From Arenimonas metalli CF5-1 (GTDB taxonomy: Bacteria; Pseudomonadota; Gammaproteobacteria; Xanthomonadales; Xanthomonadaceae), in the NCBI RefSeq assembly GCF_000747155.1, contig NZ_AVCK01000009.1, positions 62,001-126,000 on the forward strand: a DNA stretch of 64,000 bases, given 5' to 3'. The notes beneath the pieces are model-generated. The model was given only the letters and a program-made list of their open reading frames with translations. It searched no databases and was not told where the DNA came from. Of the stretch, positions 37,270-43,988 are shown in pieces. Position numbers and translations under genes: made by a program. How positions within the stretch are numbered: position 1 is the first letter of the stretch; the number at the start of each line of letters is the position of its first letter.

Positions 37270-37800
37270 TCAGGCGGGCCGTGGCCAGCGCAAGGCGCCT
37301 GGCCGCGGTGCGGGCGGCACCAGTTCGATGCAATCGACCGGGCAGGGCGGCAGGCACAGCTCGCAGCCGGTGCACAGGTCGGCGATCACGGTGTGCATGC
37401 GCTTGGGTGCGCCCACGATGGCGTCCACCGGGCAGGCCTGGATGCATTTGGTGCAGCCGATGCAGTCGGCCTCGATGACCACGGCCACGACCGCGGGCTT
37501 CGCGACGCCGTTGTCGGGGTTGAGCGGCTTGGGCTCGCGGCCCAGCAGTTCGGCCAGCGCGCGCACGCCGGCCTCGCCACCCGGCGGGCACTGGTTGATG
37601 TCGGCCTCGCCGGCGGCGATCGCCTGCGCATAGGGCTTGCAGCCGGGGAAGCCGCATTGGCCGCACTGGGTCTGCGGCAGCAGCCGGTCGATGCGTTCCA
37701 CCATGGGGTCGGCCTGCACCCGGAAGCGCACCGCGGCCCAGCCCAGCAACGCGCCCAGCAGGGCGGCCAGCGCGACCACCAGCAGCCAGGTCGCCGTCAT
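37270..37800 (-). CDS. rsxB: Rnf/Rsx electron-transport complex subunit B
   Basis: A 176-residue iron-sulfur subunit. An N-terminal membrane helix (about 4-24) is followed by the RnfB domain with '[16 protein letters not shown]' and a downstream Cys ('INQCPPGG'), then two 4Fe-4S ferredoxin motifs '[12 protein letters not shown]' and '[12 protein letters not shown]'. It relays electrons within the Rnf complex, or in E. coli keeps SoxR reduced. It starts 1 nt after rsxA. Subunits C, D, G and E are not in this window, although rsxB is normally followed by rsxC. Confidence 0.93.
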   Translation of the reverse strand: MTATWLLVVALAALLGALLGWAAVRFRVQADPMVERIDRLLPQTQCGQCGFPGCKPYAQAIAAGEADINQCPPGGEAGVRALAELLGREPKPLNPDNGVAKPAVVAVVIEADCIGCTKCIQACPVDAIVGAPKRMHTVIADLCTGCELCLPPCPVDCIELVPPAPRPGALRWPRPA

Positions 37801-37801
37801 C

Positions 37802-38383
37802 TCAGGCCGGCACCAGGCCGGCGAAACCCATGAAGGCCAGCGACATCAGCCCGGCCGTGGCCAGCGCGATCGGCGCGCCGCGCCACGCGGCCGGCACGTC
37901 CGCGGCCTCGAGCCGCTCGCGCATGGCCGAGAACAGCACCAGCACCAGGCCGAAGCCCACGGCGGCGCCGAAGCCGTACAGCACCGACTCGATCAGGCTG
38001 TGCCGCGCCTGCACGTTCAGCAGCGCCACGCCGAGCACGGCGCAGTTGGTGGTGATCAGCGGCAGGTAGATGCCCAGCACGCGGTAGAGCCGCGGGCTTT
38101 GGCGGTTCATTACGATCTCGGTGAACTGCACCACCGCCGCGATCACCAGGATGAAGCCCAGCGTGCGCAGGTACTCCAGGCCCAGCGGCAGCAGGATCCA
38201 GTGGTGCACGACCCAGGCCAGCGCGGCCGAGAGCGTGAGCACGAAGCCGGTGGCCAGGGCCATGCCGTAGGCCGCGTCCATGCGGCGCGACACGCCCATG
38301 AACGGGCACAGGCCCAGGAACTTCACCAGCACGAAGTTGTTGACGAAGACCGCGCCGACCAGCAGCAGGGCGATGTCTTCCAC
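37802..38383 (-). CDS. rsxA: Rnf/Rsx electron-transport complex subunit A
   Basis: A 193-residue integral membrane protein with six transmembrane helices. Highly conserved family segments are '[18 protein letters not shown]' near the N-terminus and '[17 protein letters not shown]' in the middle; each carries the cysteine reported to bind a membrane-buried Fe-S cluster between RnfA and RnfE. It starts 7 nt after the metG stop codon, so metG-rsxA-rsxB look like one transcript. Confidence 0.95.
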   Translation of the reverse strand: MEDIALLLVGAVFVNNFVLVKFLGLCPFMGVSRRMDAAYGMALATGFVLTLSAALAWVVHHWILLPLGLEYLRTLGFILVIAAVVQFTEIVMNRQSPRLYRVLGIYLPLITTNCAVLGVALLNVQARHSLIESVLYGFGAAVGFGLVLVLFSAMRERLEAADVPAAWRGAPIALATAGLMSLAFMGFAGLVPA

Positions 38384-38390
38384 GGCAGCG

Positions 38391-40877
38391 TTACCGGACC
38401 GGCATGCCGGGCAGGGCGCCGGCGTCGGCGTCGAGCAGGGCCAGCGCGCCGCCGTCGAAGCCGGCGGAAAGGATCATGCCCTCGCTCAGCCCGAAGCGCA
38501 TCTTGCGCGGCGCCAGGTTGGCGATGAAGACGACGCTGCGTCCGACCAGCTTGTCCGGCTCGGCGTAGCTGCCGCGGATGCCCGAGAAGATCTGGCGCTG
38601 GCCGAGCTCGCCCGCGTCAAGCAGGAAGCGCAGCAGCTTGTCGGAGCCGTCGACGAAGCCGCATTCGAGCACCTTGCCGATGCGCAAGTCGAGCTTCGCG
38701 AAGTCCTCGATGCCGATGGTGGTGGCAGCGCTCGCTGCGGGCTTGGCCGGACTCCCTGTGGGAGGGACTTCAGTCCCGACGCTTTTTGGCGAGGCCGTCG
38801 GGGATGAATTCCCTCCCACGGGCTTTGCCGCAGCCGCCTCGGCACCGGCGGGCTTGAGGTCTTCCTTGCTGGCGTCGGTCATGGCTTCGATTTGCTTCGG
38901 GTCGATGCGGGTGAAGAGTGGCTTGTAAGTATTGATAGTGTGAGTCAACAGCGGAGCGTCCAGGTCCGACCACGAACTGCCCGGCGCTGATAGAAACTCA
39001 GCGGCTCGAGCAGCAGTTTTGGGAATAATTGGCGCCAACGCGGTGGCGATTACGCGAAATAGGTTCAGGCCTTGCGTGCAGTGAGCCTGCAAGGCGAAGC
39101 CGTCAACTGAGTTTCCTGCGTCAATAGAGGCGTGCTGAATATGGTCATTCAGCATCACATCAAGTTGCTCTTTCTCGATCAGTAGAATCTTCGGGTGCTG
39201 GCTTAGAAGGTGTTGTGCCTCAACCCCCTTCAGGTGGCCATTCACTATCAATGCAGCCTCGTCGCATTCGCCGCTCGCAATGATGGCAGCAAGCTTCAAG
39301 ATGTCGCGTGCTTCTGCCTTCTTGTTCTTCACTTCGATAGCGAGACGAACGCCGTTCTTAGTTGCCAAAAAATCGCAGCCATCGGTGCGTGTGAGGTCTT
39401 GGACTGCCCAGTCGGTACTCCTGAAGTGGCAAGCGATAGCCGATTCAAGAATGCGACTCTCAATTCGCGACGCTACGACCCATGGCTTATGGTCATCAAT
39501 GTACTTATTTGCTTCGTCGGCCAGGCTCATCAAGTGCCTGATCGCTGAGGCAGCGTCGTTTCGCCTATATGCCTCGCGAACAGTTGCTAATGACTCTACG
39601 AAGTGTGTGTACTGGGTCGGGTCAGGCAGCTTATCTGCCAAGCGACCGCCGAAACTCTTTTCAATGAAGCCAGCACATCTGCTCGCCAGATTCACGAATT
39701 TTCCTACAAGATCTGCGTTCACCCGTGCCATGAAATCAGCAAGATTCAGATCAATGTCGTCCACAGTTCCTGAAGACTTGGCGGCGAAGTAGTAGCGCAA
39801 TGCCTCCGGCTCGAGGCCGCTGTCGAGGTAGGTGCGCGCCTGCACGAAGGTGCCGCGCGACTTGCTCATCTTGGCGCCGTTGACGGTGAGGTAGCCGTTG
39901 ACGTGCAGCGCGGTGGGCGTGCGCAGGCCGGCGCCGTGCAGCATGGCCGGCCAGAACAGGCCGTGGAAGTTGATGATGTCCTTGCCGAGGAAGTGGTGCA
40001 TCTCGGTTTCGCCGGCGGTATTCCGCGCGGCCTCGGTGAAGGCCGCGAAGTCGGCGCCGCCGCGGTCGCAGAAGGCCTTGAAGCTGGCCAGGTAGCCGAT
40101 CGGCGCGTCCAGCCAGACGTAGAAGAACTTGCCCGGCGCATCCGGGATGGGGAAGCCGAAGTAGGGCGCGTCGCGGCTGATGTCCCAGTCGCGCAGGCCA
40201 CCCTCGAGCCATTCGCCCAGCTTGGCCTTGACCGAGGCGTGCGCCACGTCGCCAGCCAGCCACTCGCGCAGGAAGGCCTCGAACTTGCCCAGCTCGAAGA
40301 AGTAGTGCTCGGAGTCGCGCAGCTCGGGCACCGCGCCCGACACCACCGAGCGCGGGTTCTTCAGCTCGGTCGGCGAGTAGGCCTTGCCGCAGACCTCGCA
40401 GTTGTCGCCGTACTGGTCGGCGGCGCCGCAGTTGGGGCACGCGCCCTTGATGTAGCGGTCGGGCAGGAACATCTGCCGCTCGGGGTCGAACAGCTGCTGG
40501 ATCGAGCGCCGGGCGATGGCCCTGGCGCCGTGGGTGCCGTCGCGAAGGCGGGTGTAGATGAGGCTGGCGAGCTCGCGGTTCTCGTCCGAGTGGGTCGAGT
40601 GGTAGTGGTCGAACTGCACGCCGAACGCGGCGAAATCGGCCTCGTGGCTGGCCTGCATGCCGCGGATGAAGTCTTCCGGGCTGGTGCCGGCTTTCTCGGC
40701 CGCCAGCATGATCGGGGTGCCGTGGGCGTCGTCGGCGCACACGAAGTGGGTGGTGCCGCCAGCCATGCGCCGGGCCCGCACCCAGATGTCGGCCTGGACG
40801 TACCCGACCAGGTGGCCGAGGTGCAGGTGCCCGTTGGCATAGGGCAGGGCGGTGGTGACGAGGGCAGGCGCGGGCAT
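38391..40877 (-). CDS. metG: Methionyl-tRNA synthetase with nuclease-like insertion (mosaic gene)
   Basis: An 828-residue MetRS, about 130 longer than normal. The catalytic half is intact: '[10 protein letters not shown]' (HIGH-type), zinc knuckle 'CPNC' (147-150) and 'CEVC' (160-163), '[10 protein letters not shown]' (KMSKS 336-340). The anticodon domain reads '[11 protein letters not shown]' (to 470) and resumes at '[14 protein letters not shown]' (596-609). Between them lie about 124 extra residues (471-594, DNA 39096-39467) with a PD-(D/E)xK-like pattern: E473 or E478, D502 ('DGCDFLA'), E515-V-K517 ('LAIEVKNKK'). DNA from about 38915 to 39776 drops to roughly 43-55% GC in sampled lines, against about 70% on either side, so the whole anticodon domain looks imported. 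Residues 686-707 of the linker are encoded by a REP palindrome. The C-terminal tRNA-binding domain (721-828) is normal. The frame is open throughout. Confidence 0.93.
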   Translation of the reverse strand: MPAPALVTTALPYANGHLHLGHLVGYVQADIWVRARRMAGGTTHFVCADDAHGTPIMLAAEKAGTSPEDFIRGMQASHEADFAAFGVQFDHYHSTHSDENRELASLIYTRLRDGTHGARAIARRSIQQLFDPERQMFLPDRYIKGACPNCGAADQYGDNCEVCGKAYSPTELKNPRSVVSGAVPELRDSEHYFFELGKFEAFLREWLAGDVAHASVKAKLGEWLEGGLRDWDISRDAPYFGFPIPDAPGKFFYVWLDAPIGYLASFKAFCDRGGADFAAFTEAARNTAGETEMHHFLGKDIINFHGLFWPAMLHGAGLRTPTALHVNGYLTVNGAKMSKSRGTFVQARTYLDSGLEPEALRYYFAAKSSGTVDDIDLNLADFMARVNADLVGKFVNLASRCAGFIEKSFGGRLADKLPDPTQYTHFVESLATVREAYRRNDAASAIRHLMSLADEANKYIDDHKPWVVASRIESRILESAIACHFRSTDWAVQDLTRTDGCDFLATKNGVRLAIEVKNKKAEARDILKLAAIIASGECDEAALIVNGHLKGVEAQHLLSQHPKILLIEKEQLDVMLNDHIQHASIDAGNSVDGFALQAHCTQGLNLFRVIATALAPIIPKTAARAAEFLSAPGSSWSDLDAPLLTHTINTYKPLFTRIDPKQIEAMTDASKEDLKPAGAEAAAAKPVGGNSSPTASPKSVGTEVPPTGSPAKPAASAATTIGIEDFAKLDLRIGKVLECGFVDGSDKLLRFLLDAGELGQRQIFSGIRGSYAEPDKLVGRSVVFIANLAPRKMRFGLSEGMILSAGFDGGALALLDADAGALPGMPVR
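38757..38820. repeat. REP family A, copy A3, inside the metG coding sequence
   Basis: Left unit 38757-38782 matches the family A unit (one change). The right unit 38797-38820 is its inverted partner with several changes in the small inner palindrome (GGGATGAATTCCC instead of GGGACTTCAGTCCC), which keeps self-pairing. It is translated in frame as part of the flexible Pro/Ser/Thr linker before the C-terminal tRNA-binding domain. Confidence 0.8.
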
Positions 40878-40986
40878 GGGCGGGCAACGAAGGGCAGGGG
40901 CAGGCGGCGATTATCCTAGGTCTGCGGCCCTGGCGGTACTGCGGGATCTGATGCGGGTGCGACTGCGGGATCTGGCGCCGGTGCCA

Positions 40987-41058
40987 CCGCGGAATCGAAG
41001 GTCACTTCCTCCTCCGTGAAGCCTTGTATGTCGGAGGAAGTGACCTTCGATTCCGCGG
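40987..41058. repeat. Outer hairpin of unit 1: 26-bp perfect stem
   Basis: Arms 40987-41012 and 41033-41058 pair without mismatch around a 20-nt loop TCCGTGAAGCCTTGTATGTC. The loop plus adjacent bases recurs in inverted form in unit 2 (41747-41768) with a single-nucleotide indel, while the arms are unrelated. Confidence 0.85.
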
Positions 41059-41723
41059 CGTCCCCGGTGCGGGCCGGCTTGGGCGCCCAACGGAAGGCCC
41101 GAAGCCGCGCGCTTCGATGCTTGCGCGTGCAGGGTCCACGACCAAGGCCCGGCATTTTTCTCGCTGACCTCGTTTGGCTAATCAGTGCACGGCAGGTGGC
41201 CGCTGGCGGCCCATCGCGCGCGTCCCTTCGGACGCGAGGTGTGGCGGCGGCGCGAGCCCGGAAGGTGGCCAGATTGGGAGACCTATCCGCCCGGCGGCGG
41301 GTGTGGGGTCTTGGCACTTCTGATTGGCCGCGCTTCTCCGGCCGCTCCGCCGCAACAGCACGGGCGCTGGATGGTCCACCAGGAAAGCCGGGGGCTCGAG
41401 CGCTCGGAGTCCGCGCTCACGATGGAGCGGCGTGGAGCCCAACGGAAAAGCATGGACCGAGGCTCAGCGACTCGCACCCACACCCGCCGCCGGGCGGATA
41501 GGTCTCCCAATCTGGCCACCTTCCACGCTGGCCCCGAAGTCACATCTCGCGTCCGAAGGGACGCGCGCGGGAGGCGAGAGGGCGCATCTCGCGGTGACCC
41601 CGTTAGCCAAGCAAGGTCAGCGAGAAAAATGTCCGGCCTTGGTCCTGATCGACACGCGCAAGCATCGGAGCGCGCGGCTTCGGGCCTTCCGTTGGGCGCC
41701 CAAGCCGAAATGCACCGGCGGCG

Positions 41724-41794
41724 CCGGGAAAGCGAGGGTCGCTTTTTCCGACATAAAGGCTTCACGGAGGAGAAAGCGACCCTCGCTTTCCCGG
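41724..41794. repeat. Outer hairpin of unit 2: 22-bp perfect stem
   Basis: Arms 41724-41745 and 41773-41794 pair without mismatch; the loop (41746-41772) contains the reverse complement of the unit 1 loop. Each arm also contains a self-palindrome (AAAGCGACCCTCGCTTT), so alternative cruciform folding is possible. Confidence 0.85.
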
Positions 41795-41827
41795 TGACGA
41801 CGGCGCCATACCCTCCATTGGCAAAAA

Positions 41828-41855
41828 AAAGAGCCCGGCGTTAGCCGGGCTCTTC
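41828..41855 (-). terminator. Terminator of the S9 peptidase gene
   Basis: GAGCCCGGC-GTTA-GCCGGGCTC (about 41831-41852) is flanked on the left by AAAAAAAA, so the minus-strand transcript ends in a T-run. It lies about 33 nt after the peptidase stop codon. Confidence 0.9.
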
Positions 41856-41884
41856 TTGGTGCTTGGTGCGTGCGATGCCAGGAA

Positions 41885-43909
41885 TCAGGCGCTGGTGCCG
41901 CACTTGTTCTTCAGGAAGTCTTCCATCAGGCGCAGCGTCACCGACATGTGGCGCGGGTACCACGGCATGCTGTGCGGCATGTCCGGGATCAGGTGGAACT
42001 CCGCGTCGACCTTGCCCTTCACGCCGTTGTAGAAGTCACGCGCGTGGAAGGCCGGCGTGCGCACGTCGCGGTCGCCCACGTACAGCAGCACCGGGATGTT
42101 GGCCTTGTCCGTGTTCTGGATCGGGTCCATGCCCTTCACGGTGTCGCCCTGCACGATGCGCTGCAGGCGGTTGTCGCTCCAGGACGTGCCCAGGCGGCCC
42201 AGGTCCGTCACCGGCGCGCCGGAGATGGCGCAGCGGTACGGGCTGTTCGGGCGGACCACCGCGGCGGCGGCCGCGAAGCCACCGTAGGAGTAGCCGAACA
42301 TCACCATGCGCTTGGGATCGGCGATGCCTTCCTGCACCAGCCAGGCGGCGCCGTCGTCCTTGTCGTCCTGCATCTTCTGGCCCCACTCGCCGTCGCCGCT
42401 GGTCCAGAGCTTGCGGCCCAGGCCCGACGTGCCGCGGTACTGCGGACGCAGCACGGCATAGCCGCGCGAGGTCAGGAAGGGCACCCAGCCCGACGCGTCC
42501 CAGCCACCGAAGTCGCGGGACCACGGGCCACCGTGCGGGTGGATCACGGTCGGCAGCGGGCCGTCGGCCTTGGTCCAGCCGGCCGGCAGGTCGAGGATGG
42601 CGGGGATCTCCAGGCCGTCGCGGGCCTTGTAGGTGACCCACTTCTGCTCGCCGATGTCGTTCGGGTCGATGCCGTCGCGGGTCACGCCCAGGGTCGAGAC
42701 CTTGTTGCCGTCCACCAGCAGGCGGTAGGCCACCGGGTGGCGCGGGCTTTCGGTGGTGAACAGGATCTTGTTGCGGTCGTCGGTCATGCTGCCGATCGAG
42801 ATCTGCTGGCCCGGGAAGGCCTGCTTCAGGCCCTCGTGGATGGCCGCCAGCTGCGGGTCGATCCAGATCGTGTCGCCGTTCATGTTCGCGATGGTGAAGC
42901 CCAGCACCTTGTTGAAGTCACTCGGGCGCGAGCCCAGCACGATATTGGCGATCGAGTACTTCGGGTGGGCCAGCAGCGGCTCGTCGTCGAACTTGCTGGT
43001 CGCCGGGTCGTACATGCGCGCCTGCACCAGGTCGGAGAAGGCGTCGGTGAGCACGTAGTACTTGCCGGTGGCCTCGTCCAGGCCGACCACGGCCATGGTG
43101 TAGCGGTCCTTGATCTTGCGCGACAGGGCCGGGTGCACCACGAACTCGTCGGTGCCGGCCTTGCGGATCTTGATTTGCTGCTCCAGACCGTCGGCGGTGG
43201 GCTCGATGGTGGTGGTGGTCAGCACTTCGCCGTTGCGCGGGTTCAGCAGGCCCGGCGCATCGCGGCCGCTGGCGCGGAACAGCAGCTCGGTCTTGTCGGT
43301 GGCGAGGTCGTAGCGGTAGTAGTTTTCCTGGAAGGTCAGCGGGTTGAGCCGCGAGACGATCACCTTGGTCGGGTCGAGCGGCAGGCCGTTGACCAGGCTG
43401 GCGGTGCCGGCCAGCTCGAGGCAGCGCTCGGTCTGGGCGCTGACGCCGGCGGTGCGGGTGCCGGCCGCGAAGGCCTCGGAGAACTCGGAATGCTTGGTGT
43501 CGGTCAGGTAGGCCTTGGACACGAAGGTCTTGGTCGAGCCGGTGCTGTTGCCCTCGCCGCAGCCCTGCAGGGCGCCGGTCCATTCCTGGCGCGCGAACAC
43601 GAACACGCGGTCGGCCTTCAGCGCCGAGGCGGCGATGAAGCGCATGCGGTCGCCGGAGGCGGTGATGGTCGGGCCGGCCTCGAGGTTGTCCAGCTTCCAG
43701 GTGGCCAGGGAGGTCTCGTACTCCTCGGCGCCTTGCTTGCCGACGAGGGCGACGATGTTCTTGCCGTCCGAGCTCATCGAGACGGATTGGATCTTGGGCA
43801 TCGACGACAGGGCCTCGATCGAGATCGGGTCGCGCGCGGATGCGGAATTCACGGTCGCCAGCAGCGACGCGGTGGCAATGGCCAGTAGGTTCTTGAAGCG
43901 GTTGCGCAT
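41885..43909 (-). CDS. S9-family prolyl-oligopeptidase-like peptidase, exported
   Basis: A 674-residue serine peptidase. The signal peptide ends near 'TVNSASA-RDP'. A beta-propeller-like N-terminal region (about 30-400) precedes the alpha/beta-hydrolase domain. Nucleophile S541 is in 'FGYSYGGFA', the acid in 'VGDRDVRTP' and the catalytic His in 'LIPDMPHSMPW'. 'PTVIHPHGGPWSRD' is the oxyanion region typical of S9C acylaminoacyl-peptidases. The ATG has GGAGAAG upstream. It lies downstream of a TonB receptor gene, separated by a terminator. Degradation of imported or periplasmic peptides is likely. Confidence 0.9.
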   Translation of the reverse strand: MRNRFKNLLAIATASLLATVNSASARDPISIEALSSMPKIQSVSMSSDGKNIVALVGKQGAEEYETSLATWKLDNLEAGPTITASGDRMRFIAASALKADRVFVFARQEWTGALQGCGEGNSTGSTKTFVSKAYLTDTKHSEFSEAFAAGTRTAGVSAQTERCLELAGTASLVNGLPLDPTKVIVSRLNPLTFQENYYRYDLATDKTELLFRASGRDAPGLLNPRNGEVLTTTTIEPTADGLEQQIKIRKAGTDEFVVHPALSRKIKDRYTMAVVGLDEATGKYYVLTDAFSDLVQARMYDPATSKFDDEPLLAHPKYSIANIVLGSRPSDFNKVLGFTIANMNGDTIWIDPQLAAIHEGLKQAFPGQQISIGSMTDDRNKILFTTESPRHPVAYRLLVDGNKVSTLGVTRDGIDPNDIGEQKWVTYKARDGLEIPAILDLPAGWTKADGPLPTVIHPHGGPWSRDFGGWDASGWVPFLTSRGYAVLRPQYRGTSGLGRKLWTSGDGEWGQKMQDDKDDGAAWLVQEGIADPKRMVMFGYSYGGFAAAAAVVRPNSPYRCAISGAPVTDLGRLGTSWSDNRLQRIVQGDTVKGMDPIQNTDKANIPVLLYVGDRDVRTPAFHARDFYNGVKGKVDAEFHLIPDMPHSMPWYPRHMSVTLRLMEDFLKNKCGTSA

Positions 43910-43942
43910 GGTGCTTCTCCGGATTTACCTGTTTCCCCAAAA

Positions 43943-43970
43943 GAGACGGCCGGGATAACCCGGCCGTCTC
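43943..43970 (-). terminator. Terminator of the TonB-dependent receptor gene
   Basis: Arms 43943-43954 and 43959-43970 (12 bp, perfect) around ATAA; on the minus strand followed by TTTTGGGG. It lies 18 nt after the receptor stop and just upstream of the S9 peptidase gene, so read-through would be needed for co-transcription. Confidence 0.88.
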
Positions 43971-43988
43971 CAAGACTACTGCTTTTTA

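Larger units (their letters stand above)
40987..41794. repeat. Inverted pair of ~320-nt structured units
   Basis: Unit 1 (40987-41306) recurs in inverted orientation as unit 2 (about 41475-41794). Conserved blocks in unit 1 are 41076-41129, 41141-41181 (with ATTTTTCTCGCTGACCT), 41216-41243 (hairpin GCGTCCCTTCGGACGC) and 41260-41306 (AGATTGGGAGACCTATCCGC). Between blocks the sequences are unrelated. The outer end of each unit is a long perfect hairpin (40987-41058 and 41724-41794). The block pattern is that of a structured RNA or mobile non-coding element rather than a recent duplication. No protein gene, transposase or reverse transcriptase is attached. Confidence 0.8.
40878..41884. other. 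1-kb non-coding region between the S9 peptidase and metG
   Basis: No credible gene lies here: frames that stay open are short, low in conservation signals and mirror the inverted repeat. It holds the upstream region of metG, the inverted pair of about 320-nt units described separately (40987-41306 and 41475-41794), a unique centre (about 41311-41470), and the S9 peptidase terminator. Confidence 0.8.

Noticed and set aside
39096-39467. Intein in metG
   Set aside because: The insert has no N-terminal splice block (no Cys/Ser followed by an intein A motif) and ends 'QAHC' rather than 'HNC'. At about 124 residues it is too short for a mini-intein, and it carries PD-(D/E)xK residues instead of Hint or LAGLIDADG motifs.
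38391-40877. metG as a frameshifted or disrupted pseudogene
   Set aside because: One uninterrupted frame joins the catalytic motifs, anticodon domain and C-terminal tRNA-binding domain. All active-site motifs are intact and the gene is essential.
40987-41794. Retron msr-msd or diversity-generating cassette
   Set aside because: Inverted repeats fit superficially, but no reverse transcriptase or effector gene lies within the window on either side.
40987-41794. Protein-coding genes within the inverted element
   Set aside because: Several frames of 80-220 codons are open on both strands, but they are Arg/Pro/Ala-rich, lack ribosome-binding sites, and change wherever the two units diverge by indels that are not multiples of three.
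41600-41860. Integron attC site (GTTAGCC and TTAGCC motifs)
   Set aside because: The motifs are not arranged as paired R''/L''-L'/R' boxes. One lies in the S9 peptidase terminator loop and no integrase or cassette array is present.
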